Counted from the first letter of the stretch, positions 1-6,781 are shown. The stretch: 8,711 bases of DNA from TMP-86 sp031394735 (GCA_031394735.1 JANMXI010000351.1:1-8711); one strand, 5' to 3'. Translations and numbers: made by a program. Notes: generated by a model from the sequence alone, not told the origin.

Positions 1-764
1 TGCCCGTGGGCGAAGACCAGGTCGCGCACGTGGAAATCACCCGCGAAGTGGCCAGACGCTTCAATCACATCTACGGCCGCGAGCCTGAGTTCGAGCAAAA
101 GGTGGAGAAGGCCATCAAGAGCCTGGGTGCCCGCAATGCGACGCTCTACCGCACCCTGCGCAAAGACTTCCAGGAGAAGGGCTCCGGCGATTCACTGGCG
201 CGCGCACGGGCGTTGGTGGAATCCAATGCACGTCTGACGGTGGCTGATCGCGACCGATTACTCGGCTTTCTGGAAGGCAGTGGGATTTCGATTCTGCCGG
301 AACCGGAAGTCCTGCTGACAACCACGCCGAAGGTGCCGGGGCTGGATGGACGCAAGATGTCCAAGTCCTACGGCAATACCATCGGGCTACGCGAGGACAT
401 CGACAGCGTGACGAAGAAGCTTCGTGCCATGCAGACCGATCCGGCGCGGGCGCGACGTACCGATCCGGGCGATCCGGAAAAATGCCCCGTCTGGGATTTG
501 CACAAGATCTATTCGGATGAGACGACTCAGAAGTGGGTCAACGAGGGTTGTCGCTCGGCCGCCATCGGCTGCCTGGACTGCAAGAAGCCGCTGATCGACA
601 AGGTGGTTGAAGAAATTTCCGGCATCACCAAGCGTGCCCAGGAGTTTGAGGAGAATCCGGAACTCGTCCGCGGTATCATCGCGGAAGGCTGTGAAAAGGC
701 GCGCACCGTCGCCCGTGAAACCATGGATGCCGTGCGGCAGGCGATGGCGCTGAACTATCGATGA
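1..764 (+). CDS. trpS: Tryptophan--tRNA ligase, 3' part (5' end outside window)
   Basis: Class I aminoacyl-tRNA synthetase that activates tryptophan with ATP and charges tRNA-Trp in the cytoplasm. The reading frame is already open at position 3 and begins with PVGEDQ, the conserved TrpRS motif, so the N-terminal half of the Rossmann fold is missing only because the window starts here. Numbering from the GTG at 6, FNHIYG is at residues 19-24, the class I signature KMSKS at 117-121, and a C-terminal helical region follows. About 92 residues separate FNHIYG from KMSKS, against about 25 in E. coli TrpRS, so this is the long form with an insertion. Four cysteines at 160, 182, 189 and 192 (C-x21-C-x6-C-x2-C) resemble the iron-sulfur ligands of Thermotoga maritima TrpRS. 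The TGA at 762-764 overlaps the scpA ATG by four bases, which suggests cotranscription and coupling. Family assignment is secure; a bound metal cluster is inferred. Confidence 0.96.
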   Translation, partial: PVGEDQVAHVEITREVARRFNHIYGREPEFEQKVEKAIKSLGARNATLYRTLRKDFQEKGSGDSLARARALVESNARLTVADRDRLLGFLEGSGISILPEPEVLLTTTPKVPGLDGRKMSKSYGNTIGLREDIDSVTKKLRAMQTDPARARRTDPGDPEKCPVWDLHKIYSDETTQKWVNEGCRSAAIGCLDCKKPLIDKVVEEISGITKRAQEFEENPELVRGIIAEGCEKARTVARETMDAVRQAMALNYR

Positions 765-1666
765 AACCCGAACTGACATTGGTCCCGAACAATCCGCCGG
801 TGTATACGGCTCCCGTGCCGCCGGCGCAGGGCGAAATGCCCTTTGCAATGGTGGAGGGCGAGCCGATCACGGAAATGCCTCGCGATTTGTACATTCCGCC
901 GCAGGCTCTGGAGATCTTCCTCGAGGCCTTCGAAGGTCCTCTGGACATGCTGCTGTACCTGATCCGGCGGCAGAATCTGGACATCCTGGACATCCCAATT
1001 GCCGAAATCACACGGCAATACATGCGGTACATCGAGCTCATGCAGGTGCTGCAGCTGGAACTCGCGGGTGAGTATCTGCTGATGGCGGCGACGCTGGCCG
1101 AGGTCAAGTCGCGCATGCTGCTGCCGCGACCCAAACTCGACGGTGATGCCGACGAGGCCGATCCGCGCGCCGAATTGGTACGGCGTCTGCAGGAATACGA
1201 GCGCTTCAAGCGCGCGGCCGAGAACATCGACCGGATTCCGCGCATGGAGCGCGACTACTGGGTCGCCAACGCTGACCTGGTCGAAAAGAAGGTCGTGCGC
1301 ATCCTGCCGCAAGTCAGCCTGCAGGAAATGCTGGTGGCGTTTCAGGATGTCCTGTCGCGCAGCGACATGTTCGCGCATCACCATGTACAGCGCGAACCGT
1401 TGTCGGTGCGGCAGCGCATGACCGATGTGTTGTCGGCACTGGAAGGCGGCGGTTTCATCGAATTCGTCAAACTGTTTTCGCCGGATGAAGGGCGGCGCGG
1501 CGTCACCGTCACTTTTGTCGCCATTTTGGAACTGCTTCGCGAAGGCCTGATCGATATTGCACAATCCGAAGCTTACGGGCCGCTGCACGTTCGCAAGGGC
1601 AACCCGTCGGCGCGTCATCTGGCCCTGGTTGCCGATAACGAGCCGCCTGAAGCTGCACAGTCTTGA
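761..1666 (+). CDS. scpA: Segregation and condensation protein A (ScpA kleisin)
   Basis: Kleisin subunit of the SMC-ScpAB condensin, which bridges the SMC heads and binds ScpB to compact and segregate the chromosome. The 301-residue product carries the typical N-terminal signature FEGPLD at 57-62, followed by LLYLIRRQNLDILDIPIAEI at 64-83. The helix AATLAEVKSRMLLPRP spans about 109-124. A charged linker follows, and residues of about 213-278 look like the C-terminal winged helix that contacts the SMC head. About 50 residues precede the first conserved helix, a proline-rich extension longer than usual. A later in-frame ATG (836 or 848) is therefore possible, but the ATG at 761 overlaps the trpS stop as ATGA, which favours it. 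scpB follows 9 bp after the stop. The presence of ScpAB suggests the cell uses SMC rather than MukBEF. Confidence 0.96.
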   Translation: MKPELTLVPNNPPVYTAPVPPAQGEMPFAMVEGEPITEMPRDLYIPPQALEIFLEAFEGPLDMLLYLIRRQNLDILDIPIAEITRQYMRYIELMQVLQLELAGEYLLMAATLAEVKSRMLLPRPKLDGDADEADPRAELVRRLQEYERFKRAAENIDRIPRMERDYWVANADLVEKKVVRILPQVSLQEMLVAFQDVLSRSDMFAHHHVQREPLSVRQRMTDVLSALEGGGFIEFVKLFSPDEGRRGVTVTFVAILELLREGLIDIAQSEAYGPLHVRKGNPSARHLALVADNEPPEAAQS

Positions 1667-1675
1667 GAGATCATC

Positions 1676-2458
1676 ATGAATGAACAATACGTACGAAATG
1701 TGGTTGAAGCGGCGCTGCTGGCGGCTGGTCGCGCCTTGTCGATCGAGGAATTGACGGCGCTATTCGGCGTCTCGGAGACCGCCAGTGACTCGCAGACCTC
1801 CAATGAAGAGGAAGTGCAGGCGGCGCTGACCACGCTCGAGTCCGACTATCAGGATCGTGGTCTGGAGCTGAAGGAAGTCGCCAACGGCTATCGCATTCAA
1901 ATCCGCTCCAGCGTGGCGGAACCGGTTTCCAAGCTGTGGCAGGAACGACCCGCCAAGTATTCACGCGCGATGCTCGAAACGCTGGCGCTGGTGGCCTACC
2001 GGCAGCCGATCACGCGCGGCGAGATCGAACAGATTCGCGGCGTGGCGGTGAACCCGAACATCATCAAAACCCTGCTCGAGCGTAGCTGGATCCGCGTCGT
2101 CGGCCATCGCGACGTGCCCGGCAAGCCCGAACTGCTGGGCACGACCTCGGATTTTCTGGACTATTTCAATCTGAAGAAATTGGATGATCTGCCGACGCTG
2201 GTGCAATTGAAGGAAATGGAAGACCTGCGTCTGCAATTGGCGCTGCCCGGCGCGGATGTCGCGCACATCGATGCCGCCAACGATTCGGTCGATGCACCGG
2301 CGGCGGCGGCCGAGGGCAATGCAGAATCCGACGCCAATCTAGATGCCGATAGCGACGCAGAGATCGACGGCGGCAGCGATGACGATGAACAGGACAATCC
2401 GTCCGTCGAAGCTCGGCCGCAAGGCCTGGTCGCTTCCGGCCCCGACCACGAATCCTGA
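1676..2458 (+). CDS. scpB: Segregation and condensation protein B (ScpB)
   Basis: Dimeric winged-helix protein that binds the ScpA linker in the SMC condensin. The 260-residue product shows an N-terminal winged helix with ALLAAGRALSIEEL at about 13-26. The highly conserved second winged helix follows: ALVAYRQPITRGEIEQIRGV at 104-123, GHRDVPGKPELLGTT at 143-157 and FLDYFNLKKLDDLP at 160-173. After about residue 195 the protein becomes a low-complexity Ala/Asp/Glu/Ser tail with the acidic run GSDDDEQD near 233-240, likely disordered. GAGAG at 1665-1669, six bases before the ATG, is a plausible ribosome binding site and overlaps the scpA stop. The next gene starts 16 bp after the stop. The family call is secure; the tail has no assigned role. 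Confidence 0.96.
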   Translation: MNEQYVRNVVEAALLAAGRALSIEELTALFGVSETASDSQTSNEEEVQAALTTLESDYQDRGLELKEVANGYRIQIRSSVAEPVSKLWQERPAKYSRAMLETLALVAYRQPITRGEIEQIRGVAVNPNIIKTLLERSWIRVVGHRDVPGKPELLGTTSDFLDYFNLKKLDDLPTLVQLKEMEDLRLQLALPGADVAHIDAANDSVDAPAAAAEGNAESDANLDADSDAEIDGGSDDDEQDNPSVEARPQGLVASGPDHES

Positions 2459-2462
2459 ATCT

Positions 2463-2467
2463 GAAGG
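2463..2467 (+). promoter_or_regulatory. Ribosome binding site deciding the RluB-like start
   Basis: GAAGG lies seven bases before the ATG at 2475. The reading frame stays open upstream to an ATG at 2343 inside scpB, but only the 2475 ATG has this spacing, and it removes 44 residues that show no family resemblance. Confidence 0.6.
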
Positions 2468-2474
2468 CATCCCG

Positions 2475-3332
2475 ATGCGTCCTCGTTCTCCGCGTGCCCC
2501 CGGTCGCGCACGTGGTGCCCGCGCGACGCCGCCCGTTGCCGAGGTGCCCGGCGAGCGCATCCAGAAGGTGCTCGCGGCGGCTGGGTTAGGCTCCCGACGC
2601 GAAATCGAACGTTGGATCGAGGGCGGCCGGTTGCTCGTCAATGACGTGGTACCGCAGCCTGGAACCAAATTGACGCCCACCGACAGGATCACGCTGGATG
2701 GCCGGCCGGTTCGGCTGCGCAACAACAAGCCCGAAGAAAAAGCCGTGCACCTGCTCCTCATGCATCGCTCGCCCGGTTCGGCGCTGGACCTCAAGGACGC
2801 CGCCGCGCGAGCCGCGGATCACCTGGAAACGCCGCGCGCGACACGCCGCTGGCTTGCCGTGCAACCGCTGCCGCCGGTGGACGGCGGCTTGGAAATCCTC
2901 ACCGATGACGGCGCCTTGCAGCAGCGCATTTCACGCGGCGTGCACGCGTTGACCACTGACTTCCTTCTGCGGGTTCGCGGACCTCTGACTCAGGGCATGG
3001 TGGAGGACCTGAAGGCGACAACGGAGGTGGAGGGCGAATCGATGAACATCATCGAAGGAAGCGCCCAGTTCGGCGAAGGCTCAAATCACTGGTTGAACGT
3101 GACGGTGCGCGCAACGCGCCCGGCGCAGGTGCGTCATTGGCTGGCGGCGCGCGGCCTCATCGTCAGCCGCCTGATTCGCGTGCGCTTTGGCCCTGTGCAC
3201 CTGTCGCGTGAACTGCCGCGCGGGCATTTGCGCGAGATGACCAGCAGCGAACGCAATGCATTGATGAACGAAGTGGATGCGGCTCAGGCTGCAGTGGCGC
3301 TGGAGCGCACCGCGCCGGAAGCCGCCGAATAG
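2475..3332 (+). CDS. rluB: RluB-like S4-domain pseudouridine synthase homologue, catalytic motif degenerate
   Basis: The gene holds the position of RluB, which makes pseudouridine 2605 in 23S rRNA. The 285-residue product has a basic N-terminus, an S4 RNA-binding domain at about 27-75 (ERIQKVLAAAGLGSRREIER from 27), and a C-terminal part recognisable from SRLIRVRFG at 231-239 and LPRG at 247-250. The active-site region is unlike the family. Canonical RsuA/RluB proteins read GRLDxxTxGL, with the Asp as nucleophile. Here the ungapped equivalent at 130-139 is QPLPPVDGGL, placing Pro133 at the Asp position, although the flanks WLAV (126-129) and LTDDG (142-146) align. The usual KPxG loop is RSPG at 98-101, and the RNREVRR-like motif is replaced by TRPAQVRH at 214-221. 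The frame is continuous across these sites, so no simple frameshift explains it. It may be an inactive RNA-binding relative or a diverged enzyme. Homology is confident; activity is doubtful. Confidence 0.82.
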   Translation: MRPRSPRAPGRARGARATPPVAEVPGERIQKVLAAAGLGSRREIERWIEGGRLLVNDVVPQPGTKLTPTDRITLDGRPVRLRNNKPEEKAVHLLLMHRSPGSALDLKDAAARAADHLETPRATRRWLAVQPLPPVDGGLEILTDDGALQQRISRGVHALTTDFLLRVRGPLTQGMVEDLKATTEVEGESMNIIEGSAQFGEGSNHWLNVTVRATRPAQVRHWLAARGLIVSRLIRVRFGPVHLSRELPRGHLREMTSSERNALMNEVDAAQAAVALERTAPEAAE

Positions 3333-3355
3333 GCCCGTAAGCGTTGGCTCAAGTA

Positions 3356-3371
3356 CAGTGATTTATCACTG
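3356..3371. repeat. Short palindrome between convergent operons
   Basis: CAGTGAT at 3356-3362 and ATCACTG at 3365-3371 are perfect inverted copies separated by TT. The palindrome lies between the stop of the RluB-like gene (3332) and the end of the convergent SDR gene, whose stop codon falls in the right arm. As RNA it would form a stem of about six pairs with a TTTA loop on either strand. Neither strand has a following T-tract, so a role as a bidirectional terminator is only a guess. Confidence 0.35.
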
Positions 3372-4115
3372 CGCCTCGAAGTGCTGTCCGCTGAGGGTGA
3401 GACTGTCCCGGCCGAGCAGGTACAGAAACGTTCCGGTCACGCTGTCGGCGCTGCGGACCGTCGCCGGCTTTTCGGCCGGGTACGCGGCCGCTCGCATGGG
3501 CGTGCGCATCGCGCCGGGATTCACCGTATTGATTCGCAGTGTCGGCTGACTGTCGACTTCGATCGCGAGCATCGCGCTCAAGGCTTCCAGTCCCGCCTTG
3601 GAGACCGCGTAAGCACCCCAAAATGCTTTGGCTTTGCGCGCAACGCTGCTGCTGACGAAGATCACCGAGGCGGCGGCGGATTTGCGCAAGGCCGGCAACA
3701 GCACCTGCGTCAGAATGAAGGGCGCCGTCAAATTGACATGCATCACCTTGCACCAGGTCGGCACGTCATATTGATCGATCGGCGTGCGATCGCCGAGCAA
3801 TGCCGCGGCGTGCACCAAGCCATCGAGCCGGCCGAATTCGCTCTCGATGACATCGGCCAGTTGATCGTATTCCACGGCTGTTGCCGTGGTGAAGTCGATC
3901 GGCGCCAATGCCGGCGTCGGTCCACCGGCCGCTTCGATTTCGTCATAGACGCGTTCGAGCTTGGATTTCTGACGACCGCTGAGAATGACCTGCGCGCCGG
4001 CGCGCGCCGCCTGCAAAGCGAGGGCGCGTCCCAGTCCGCTGCCCGCACCGGTGATCAGCACGACCTTGTCGCGCAGCAGATCCGGCGGCGCCGCATAGTT
4101 CTTAGGATCCATCAT
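3366..4115 (-). CDS. yciK: YciK-like short-chain dehydrogenase/reductase
   Basis: NAD(P)-dependent oxidoreductase of the classical SDR fold; the substrate is unknown for the YciK group. The 249-residue product has the cofactor-binding motif TGAGSGLG at 22-29, the LDGLVHAAALLGD segment at 98-109, Asn128, the catalytic Ser around 156 in FVSSSV, and YAVSK with Tyr169 and Lys173. NPGAMRTPMRA at 199-209 and the C-terminal FEAQ match the YciK pattern. The usual NNAG or HNAG motif is HAAA here (102-105), so the Asn that normally supports the central strand is absent. The start is the first of two adjacent ATG codons (4115). It overlaps the rmuC stop by four bases and has GAGGA nine bases upstream. 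YciK homologues next to MupP and UbiG are known from Pseudomonas, which supports the subgroup call. Confidence 0.9.
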   Translation of the reverse strand: MMDPKNYAAPPDLLRDKVVLITGAGSGLGRALALQAARAGAQVILSGRQKSKLERVYDEIEAAGGPTPALAPIDFTTATAVEYDQLADVIESEFGRLDGLVHAAALLGDRTPIDQYDVPTWCKVMHVNLTAPFILTQVLLPALRKSAAASVIFVSSSVARKAKAFWGAYAVSKAGLEALSAMLAIEVDSQPTLRINTVNPGAMRTPMRAAAYPAEKPATVRSADSVTGTFLYLLGRDSLTLSGQHFEAQ

Positions 4116-5407
4116 TTGCTCGAGTCCTCGTTTACAGGGTCGGTGGCGCCTTCATCCGCGGCGGTGCGAGGGATGCGTGCCAGATTCGTCACCGGATCCA
4201 GCGGCTCCAGTTCGCGGTCGGAGCGCATGCCCAATTCGGGAAATCTGCGCGCGGCGGGGAGCACGCTTTGCTCCAATGATCCGACCGCGCGATTGAAGGA
4301 GTCCACACTGTTGCCCAGCGATTTTCCGAGTTTGGCCAGGTGATCTCCAAATACCGCCAGACGCCGGTACACCTCTTCGCCGAGCCGGCGCACTTCCTGT
4401 GCGTTCTGCGCCAGGGCCGATTGCTTCCATCCGAAGCCCACGGTTTTGAGCAGCGCCACCAGGCTCGACGGCGTGGCGAAAATCACGTTCAGTCGCATGG
4501 CTTCGTCCAGCAGCACATAGCTTTCCTGCATGGCGGCGGAGAGAAATTGGTCTCCCGGCAGGAACAGAATCACGAAATCCGGACTGCGTTCGAACTGCGC
4601 CCAGTATTGCTTGGACGACAGTTCGCGTACCCGGGCGGCCACGATCTGCGCGTGCCGTTTGAGTTGCACGCTGCGTTCTGCGTCATCGGGTGCCTCGACC
4701 GCCGCAAGATACGCATCCAGCGGCGTTTTGACATCGATGACGATGTCGCGCTGCTCGGGCATGTGCACGATCATATCGGGGCGCTGCACGCCGTCATCGC
4801 CCGTCTGGCTGCTTTGTTCGGTGAAATCCACATGCGCGCTCATGCCGGACAATTCCACCAGACGTTTCAGCGTCATCTCGCCCCATTGCCCGCGAACTTC
4901 CGGCCGGCGCAGAGCCGTCACCAGATTGCGCGTCTCGCGCGACAACAGGCCCTGACCCAGCGTCAGCGATTCGATCTGCGTCTTGAGGGTGGCAAAGGAA
5001 TCGACGCGCTCTTTTTCGATGGCGCCGATCTGTGCCGTCGTTTGGGCGAGGCTTTCGCGAATCGGCAGCACCAGTGCTTCGATTGCCGATTCGCGCTCCT
5101 TCAGCGTTTGTGCGGCATCCTGATGCTGACGCGCAAGGCGCTCACGCGCGACCTGCAAAAACAATTCGTTGTTGTTCTTGAGCGAATCATTGGCCAGATC
5201 GTGAAAAATCCCCTGCAGCTGTTGCTGCAATTGCTCGGCATGTCGTTCCAGTGCCAGTTCAGCCTGCACATCGGTGACGACCTTGTCGCGCAACACGGCC
5301 AGTTCGATGCGCAGGGATTGCTCGCGCGCGGAAGCATAGATCCAAACCAGAACCGCGGCGATCATCCCCCCCACGCCCAGACCGATCCAGAAAATCGGGT
5401 CGTTCAT
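4112..5407 (-). CDS. rmuC: RmuC-family protein (membrane-anchored, nuclease-fold)
   Basis: RmuC homologues limit recombination at short inverted repeats in E. coli and carry a PD-(D/E)XK nuclease-like domain. The 431-residue product begins with a single hydrophobic segment at about 5-25, followed by long charged helices with coiled-coil character (about 28-160). The RmuC core starts at RRPEVRGQWGEM (167-178), and the nuclease-like residues are Asp211 in RPDMIVHMP and Asp225 and Lys227 in VIDVKTPLDAY. PGDQFLSAAM (284-293) and ATPSSLVALLK (311-321) are also typical. The frame stays open to an ATG at 5476, but the ATG at 5407 puts the membrane segment at the N-terminus and overlaps the preceding stop as ATGA, so it is preferred. 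There is no strong ribosome binding site, consistent with coupled translation. Catalysis by this protein is inferred from the fold. Confidence 0.93.
   Translation of the reverse strand: MNDPIFWIGLGVGGMIAAVLVWIYASAREQSLRIELAVLRDKVVTDVQAELALERHAEQLQQQLQGIFHDLANDSLKNNNELFLQVARERLARQHQDAAQTLKERESAIEALVLPIRESLAQTTAQIGAIEKERVDSFATLKTQIESLTLGQGLLSRETRNLVTALRRPEVRGQWGEMTLKRLVELSGMSAHVDFTEQSSQTGDDGVQRPDMIVHMPEQRDIVIDVKTPLDAYLAAVEAPDDAERSVQLKRHAQIVAARVRELSSKQYWAQFERSPDFVILFLPGDQFLSAAMQESYVLLDEAMRLNVIFATPSSLVALLKTVGFGWKQSALAQNAQEVRRLGEEVYRRLAVFGDHLAKLGKSLGNSVDSFNRAVGSLEQSVLPAARRFPELGMRSDRELEPLDPVTNLARIPRTAADEGATDPVNEDSSK
4125..4129 (-). promoter_or_regulatory. Ribosome binding site of the yciK-like gene
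   Basis: GAGGA on the minus strand lies inside the 3' end of rmuC, nine bases before the first of the two ATG codons and twelve before the second. It favours the first ATG. Confidence 0.5.
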
Positions 5408-6087
5408 ACATGCCCGTTCGCGCGCAGCCAGGGAAGCAGCTCTTGCGGCGAGTCCAGCGTGCCGTCGGCTCGCCAATCGTCGATCGCCTCGTCCACACCA
5501 ATGTAGCCGTAGCGCGCGATCAACGAGGTCATGCCGGCGCCGCGCGCTGCCTGAATGTCGCGTTCGGCATCGCCGACATACACGCAGCGACTTGGGTTCG
5601 CGCCGGCGACTTGTGCCGCGTGCAGCAGCGGCAGCGGATGGGGTTTGCGTTCGGGCAGCTTGTCGCCACTGATCACGCAGGCCAAGCCTTCATCCAGGCC
5701 CAGTTGCTCGAGCAGCGGCGCCGTCAACCAGCCCGGCTTGTTGGTGACGATGGCCACTTCCAGCTTGAGTTGCCGCAGTTCATCCAGTACGCGCTGCATG
5801 CCGGGAAACAGGGTCGTGCCGGCGCTGAGATGGGTGCTGTAAATTTCCAGAAACCGCTGTTGAAGCCCCGGCAATTCCGATTCGGACCGGTCGGCGAAGC
5901 CAACGCGCACCAGGCGCGCGGAACCGTGGCTGACGTAGCGGCGCAACGAGTCATATGACAGCGCATCGCGCCCATGCTCGGCACGCAGGCGGTTCAGGGC
6001 GCCGATCATATCCGGGGCGGTGTCGAGCAAGGTGCCGTCCAGATCGAACAGCACCGCTTGCAGCGGCAATCGCGGCTCAGCGCTCAT
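5404..6087 (-). CDS. mupP: HAD-family sugar-phosphate phosphatase, MupP/Gph type
   Basis: Cytoplasmic HAD hydrolase. The 227-residue product has all four HAD motifs: FDLDGT with Asp15 and Asp17, Thr115 in VTNKPG, Lys148 in ERKPHP, and Asp173/Asp177 in YVGDAERD. The cap lies between motifs I and II. Many annotations call such proteins phosphoglycolate phosphatase (Gph). The Pseudomonas homologue in the same ubiG-yciK neighbourhood is MupP, N-acetylmuramic acid 6-phosphate phosphatase of peptidoglycan recycling, and it has about this length. Context therefore favours MupP, but sequence alone does not separate the two. The start at 6087 overlaps the ubiG stop by 11 bp and lacks a clear ribosome binding site. 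An in-frame ATG at 6126 would add 13 residues with no family resemblance before the conserved strand. The stop overlaps the rmuC ATG by four bases. Confidence 0.88.
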   Translation of the reverse strand: MSAEPRLPLQAVLFDLDGTLLDTAPDMIGALNRLRAEHGRDALSYDSLRRYVSHGSARLVRVGFADRSESELPGLQQRFLEIYSTHLSAGTTLFPGMQRVLDELRQLKLEVAIVTNKPGWLTAPLLEQLGLDEGLACVISGDKLPERKPHPLPLLHAAQVAGANPSRCVYVGDAERDIQAARGAGMTSLIARYGYIGVDEAIDDWRADGTLDSPQELLPWLRANGHV

Positions 6088-6781
6088 TACGTTGGAAGTG
6101 CGCCATATAGTTGACGTCGGTGTCATCGGACAGGCGGAAGGATTGGGTGAGCGGGTTGTAGGTGATGCCGGTCATGTCCACCAATTCCAGATTCGACTGT
6201 CGCGCCCAGCGGGCAAGTTCGGAGGGGCGGATGAATTTGCGATAGTCATGCGTGCCGCGCGGCAACATGCGCAGCAGATATTCCGCGCCCACGATGGCCA
6301 ATGCAAAGGCCTTGAAATTGCGATTCAGGGTGGAGACGAACACCGACCCGCCGGGCCGGACGAGTCTGGAGATGGCCGCCACCGCCTGCGTCGGATCCGG
6401 CACATGTTCGAGCATTTCCATACAGGTGACCGCATCGAATCCGCCGGGTCGCTCGGCCGCGAGGTCCTCGACCGACACCAGCCGGTAGTCGATGCGTAGC
6501 TGCGATTCCAGCGCATGCAGCTTGGCAACCTCGAGCGCATCGGCGGCGAGGTCGATGGCGGTCACGCGCGCACCGGCCTTGCACAGGCCTTCGGACAGGA
6601 TGCCGCCGCCGCAGCCGACATCCAGCACTTCCTGGCCACCGAGCTTGGTGCCGCGCGCAATGTAGGCCATGCGCAGCGGATTCAGATCGTGCAGCGGTCG
6701 AAACGAACCGCGCAAATCCCACCAGCTTTGCGCCTGAGAGTTGAACTTGGCGAGTTCTGCGGCATCGACGTTGGCGGACAT
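6077..6781 (-). CDS. ubiG: Ubiquinone biosynthesis O-methyltransferase UbiG
   Basis: SAM-dependent O-methyltransferase acting twice in ubiquinone synthesis (3-demethylubiquinol and the earlier catechol intermediate). The 234-residue product is close to the usual length of about 240. It has the UbiG N-terminus FNSQAQSWWDLRGSFRPLHD (13-32), then SAM motif I VLDVGCGGGILSE (52-64), the acidic residue Asp77 in TAIDLA, and MEMLEHVPDP (121-130). The C-terminal half contains LNRNFKAFALAIVGAEYLL and GTHDYRKFIRPSEL, both typical of UbiG. AGGAAA on the minus strand at 6791-6796, nine bases before the ATG, is a plausible ribosome binding site. The 38-bp gap to mtaD shows no convincing promoter, so cotranscription with mtaD is likely. 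Confidence 0.96.
   Translation of the reverse strand: MSANVDAAELAKFNSQAQSWWDLRGSFRPLHDLNPLRMAYIARGTKLGGQEVLDVGCGGGILSEGLCKAGARVTAIDLAADALEVAKLHALESQLRIDYRLVSVEDLAAERPGGFDAVTCMEMLEHVPDPTQAVAAISRLVRPGGSVFVSTLNRNFKAFALAIVGAEYLLRMLPRGTHDYRKFIRPSELARWARQSNLELVDMTGITYNPLTQSFRLSDDTDVNYMAHFQRNER

Noticed and set aside
755..1687. Long minus-strand frame opposite scpA (310 codons)
   Set aside because: It is exactly antisense to a clear ScpA gene. Its Gln/His/Arg-rich product is the usual shadow of GC-rich codon use.
2343..2474. Upstream extension of the RluB-like frame inside scpB
   Set aside because: It adds 44 residues without family resemblance and overlaps conserved scpB reading by 116 bp. The ATG at 2475 has a well-placed GAAGG.
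3381..4343. Long plus-strand frame opposite the SDR and rmuC end
   Set aside because: The opposite strand encodes full SDR motifs, and the plus-strand product shows no recognisable domain.
5408..5476. Longer rmuC start at 5476
   Set aside because: The extra 23 residues lie within the mupP coding end and would bury the N-terminal membrane segment. The ATGA overlap at 5407 is a better start.
4340..5506. 388-codon plus-strand frame opposite rmuC
   Set aside because: It is antisense to a complete RmuC gene; composition alone explains the lack of stops.
6088..6126. Longer mupP start at 6126
   Set aside because: It would extend the overlap with ubiG to 50 bp and add residues with no family match; neither start has a ribosome binding site.
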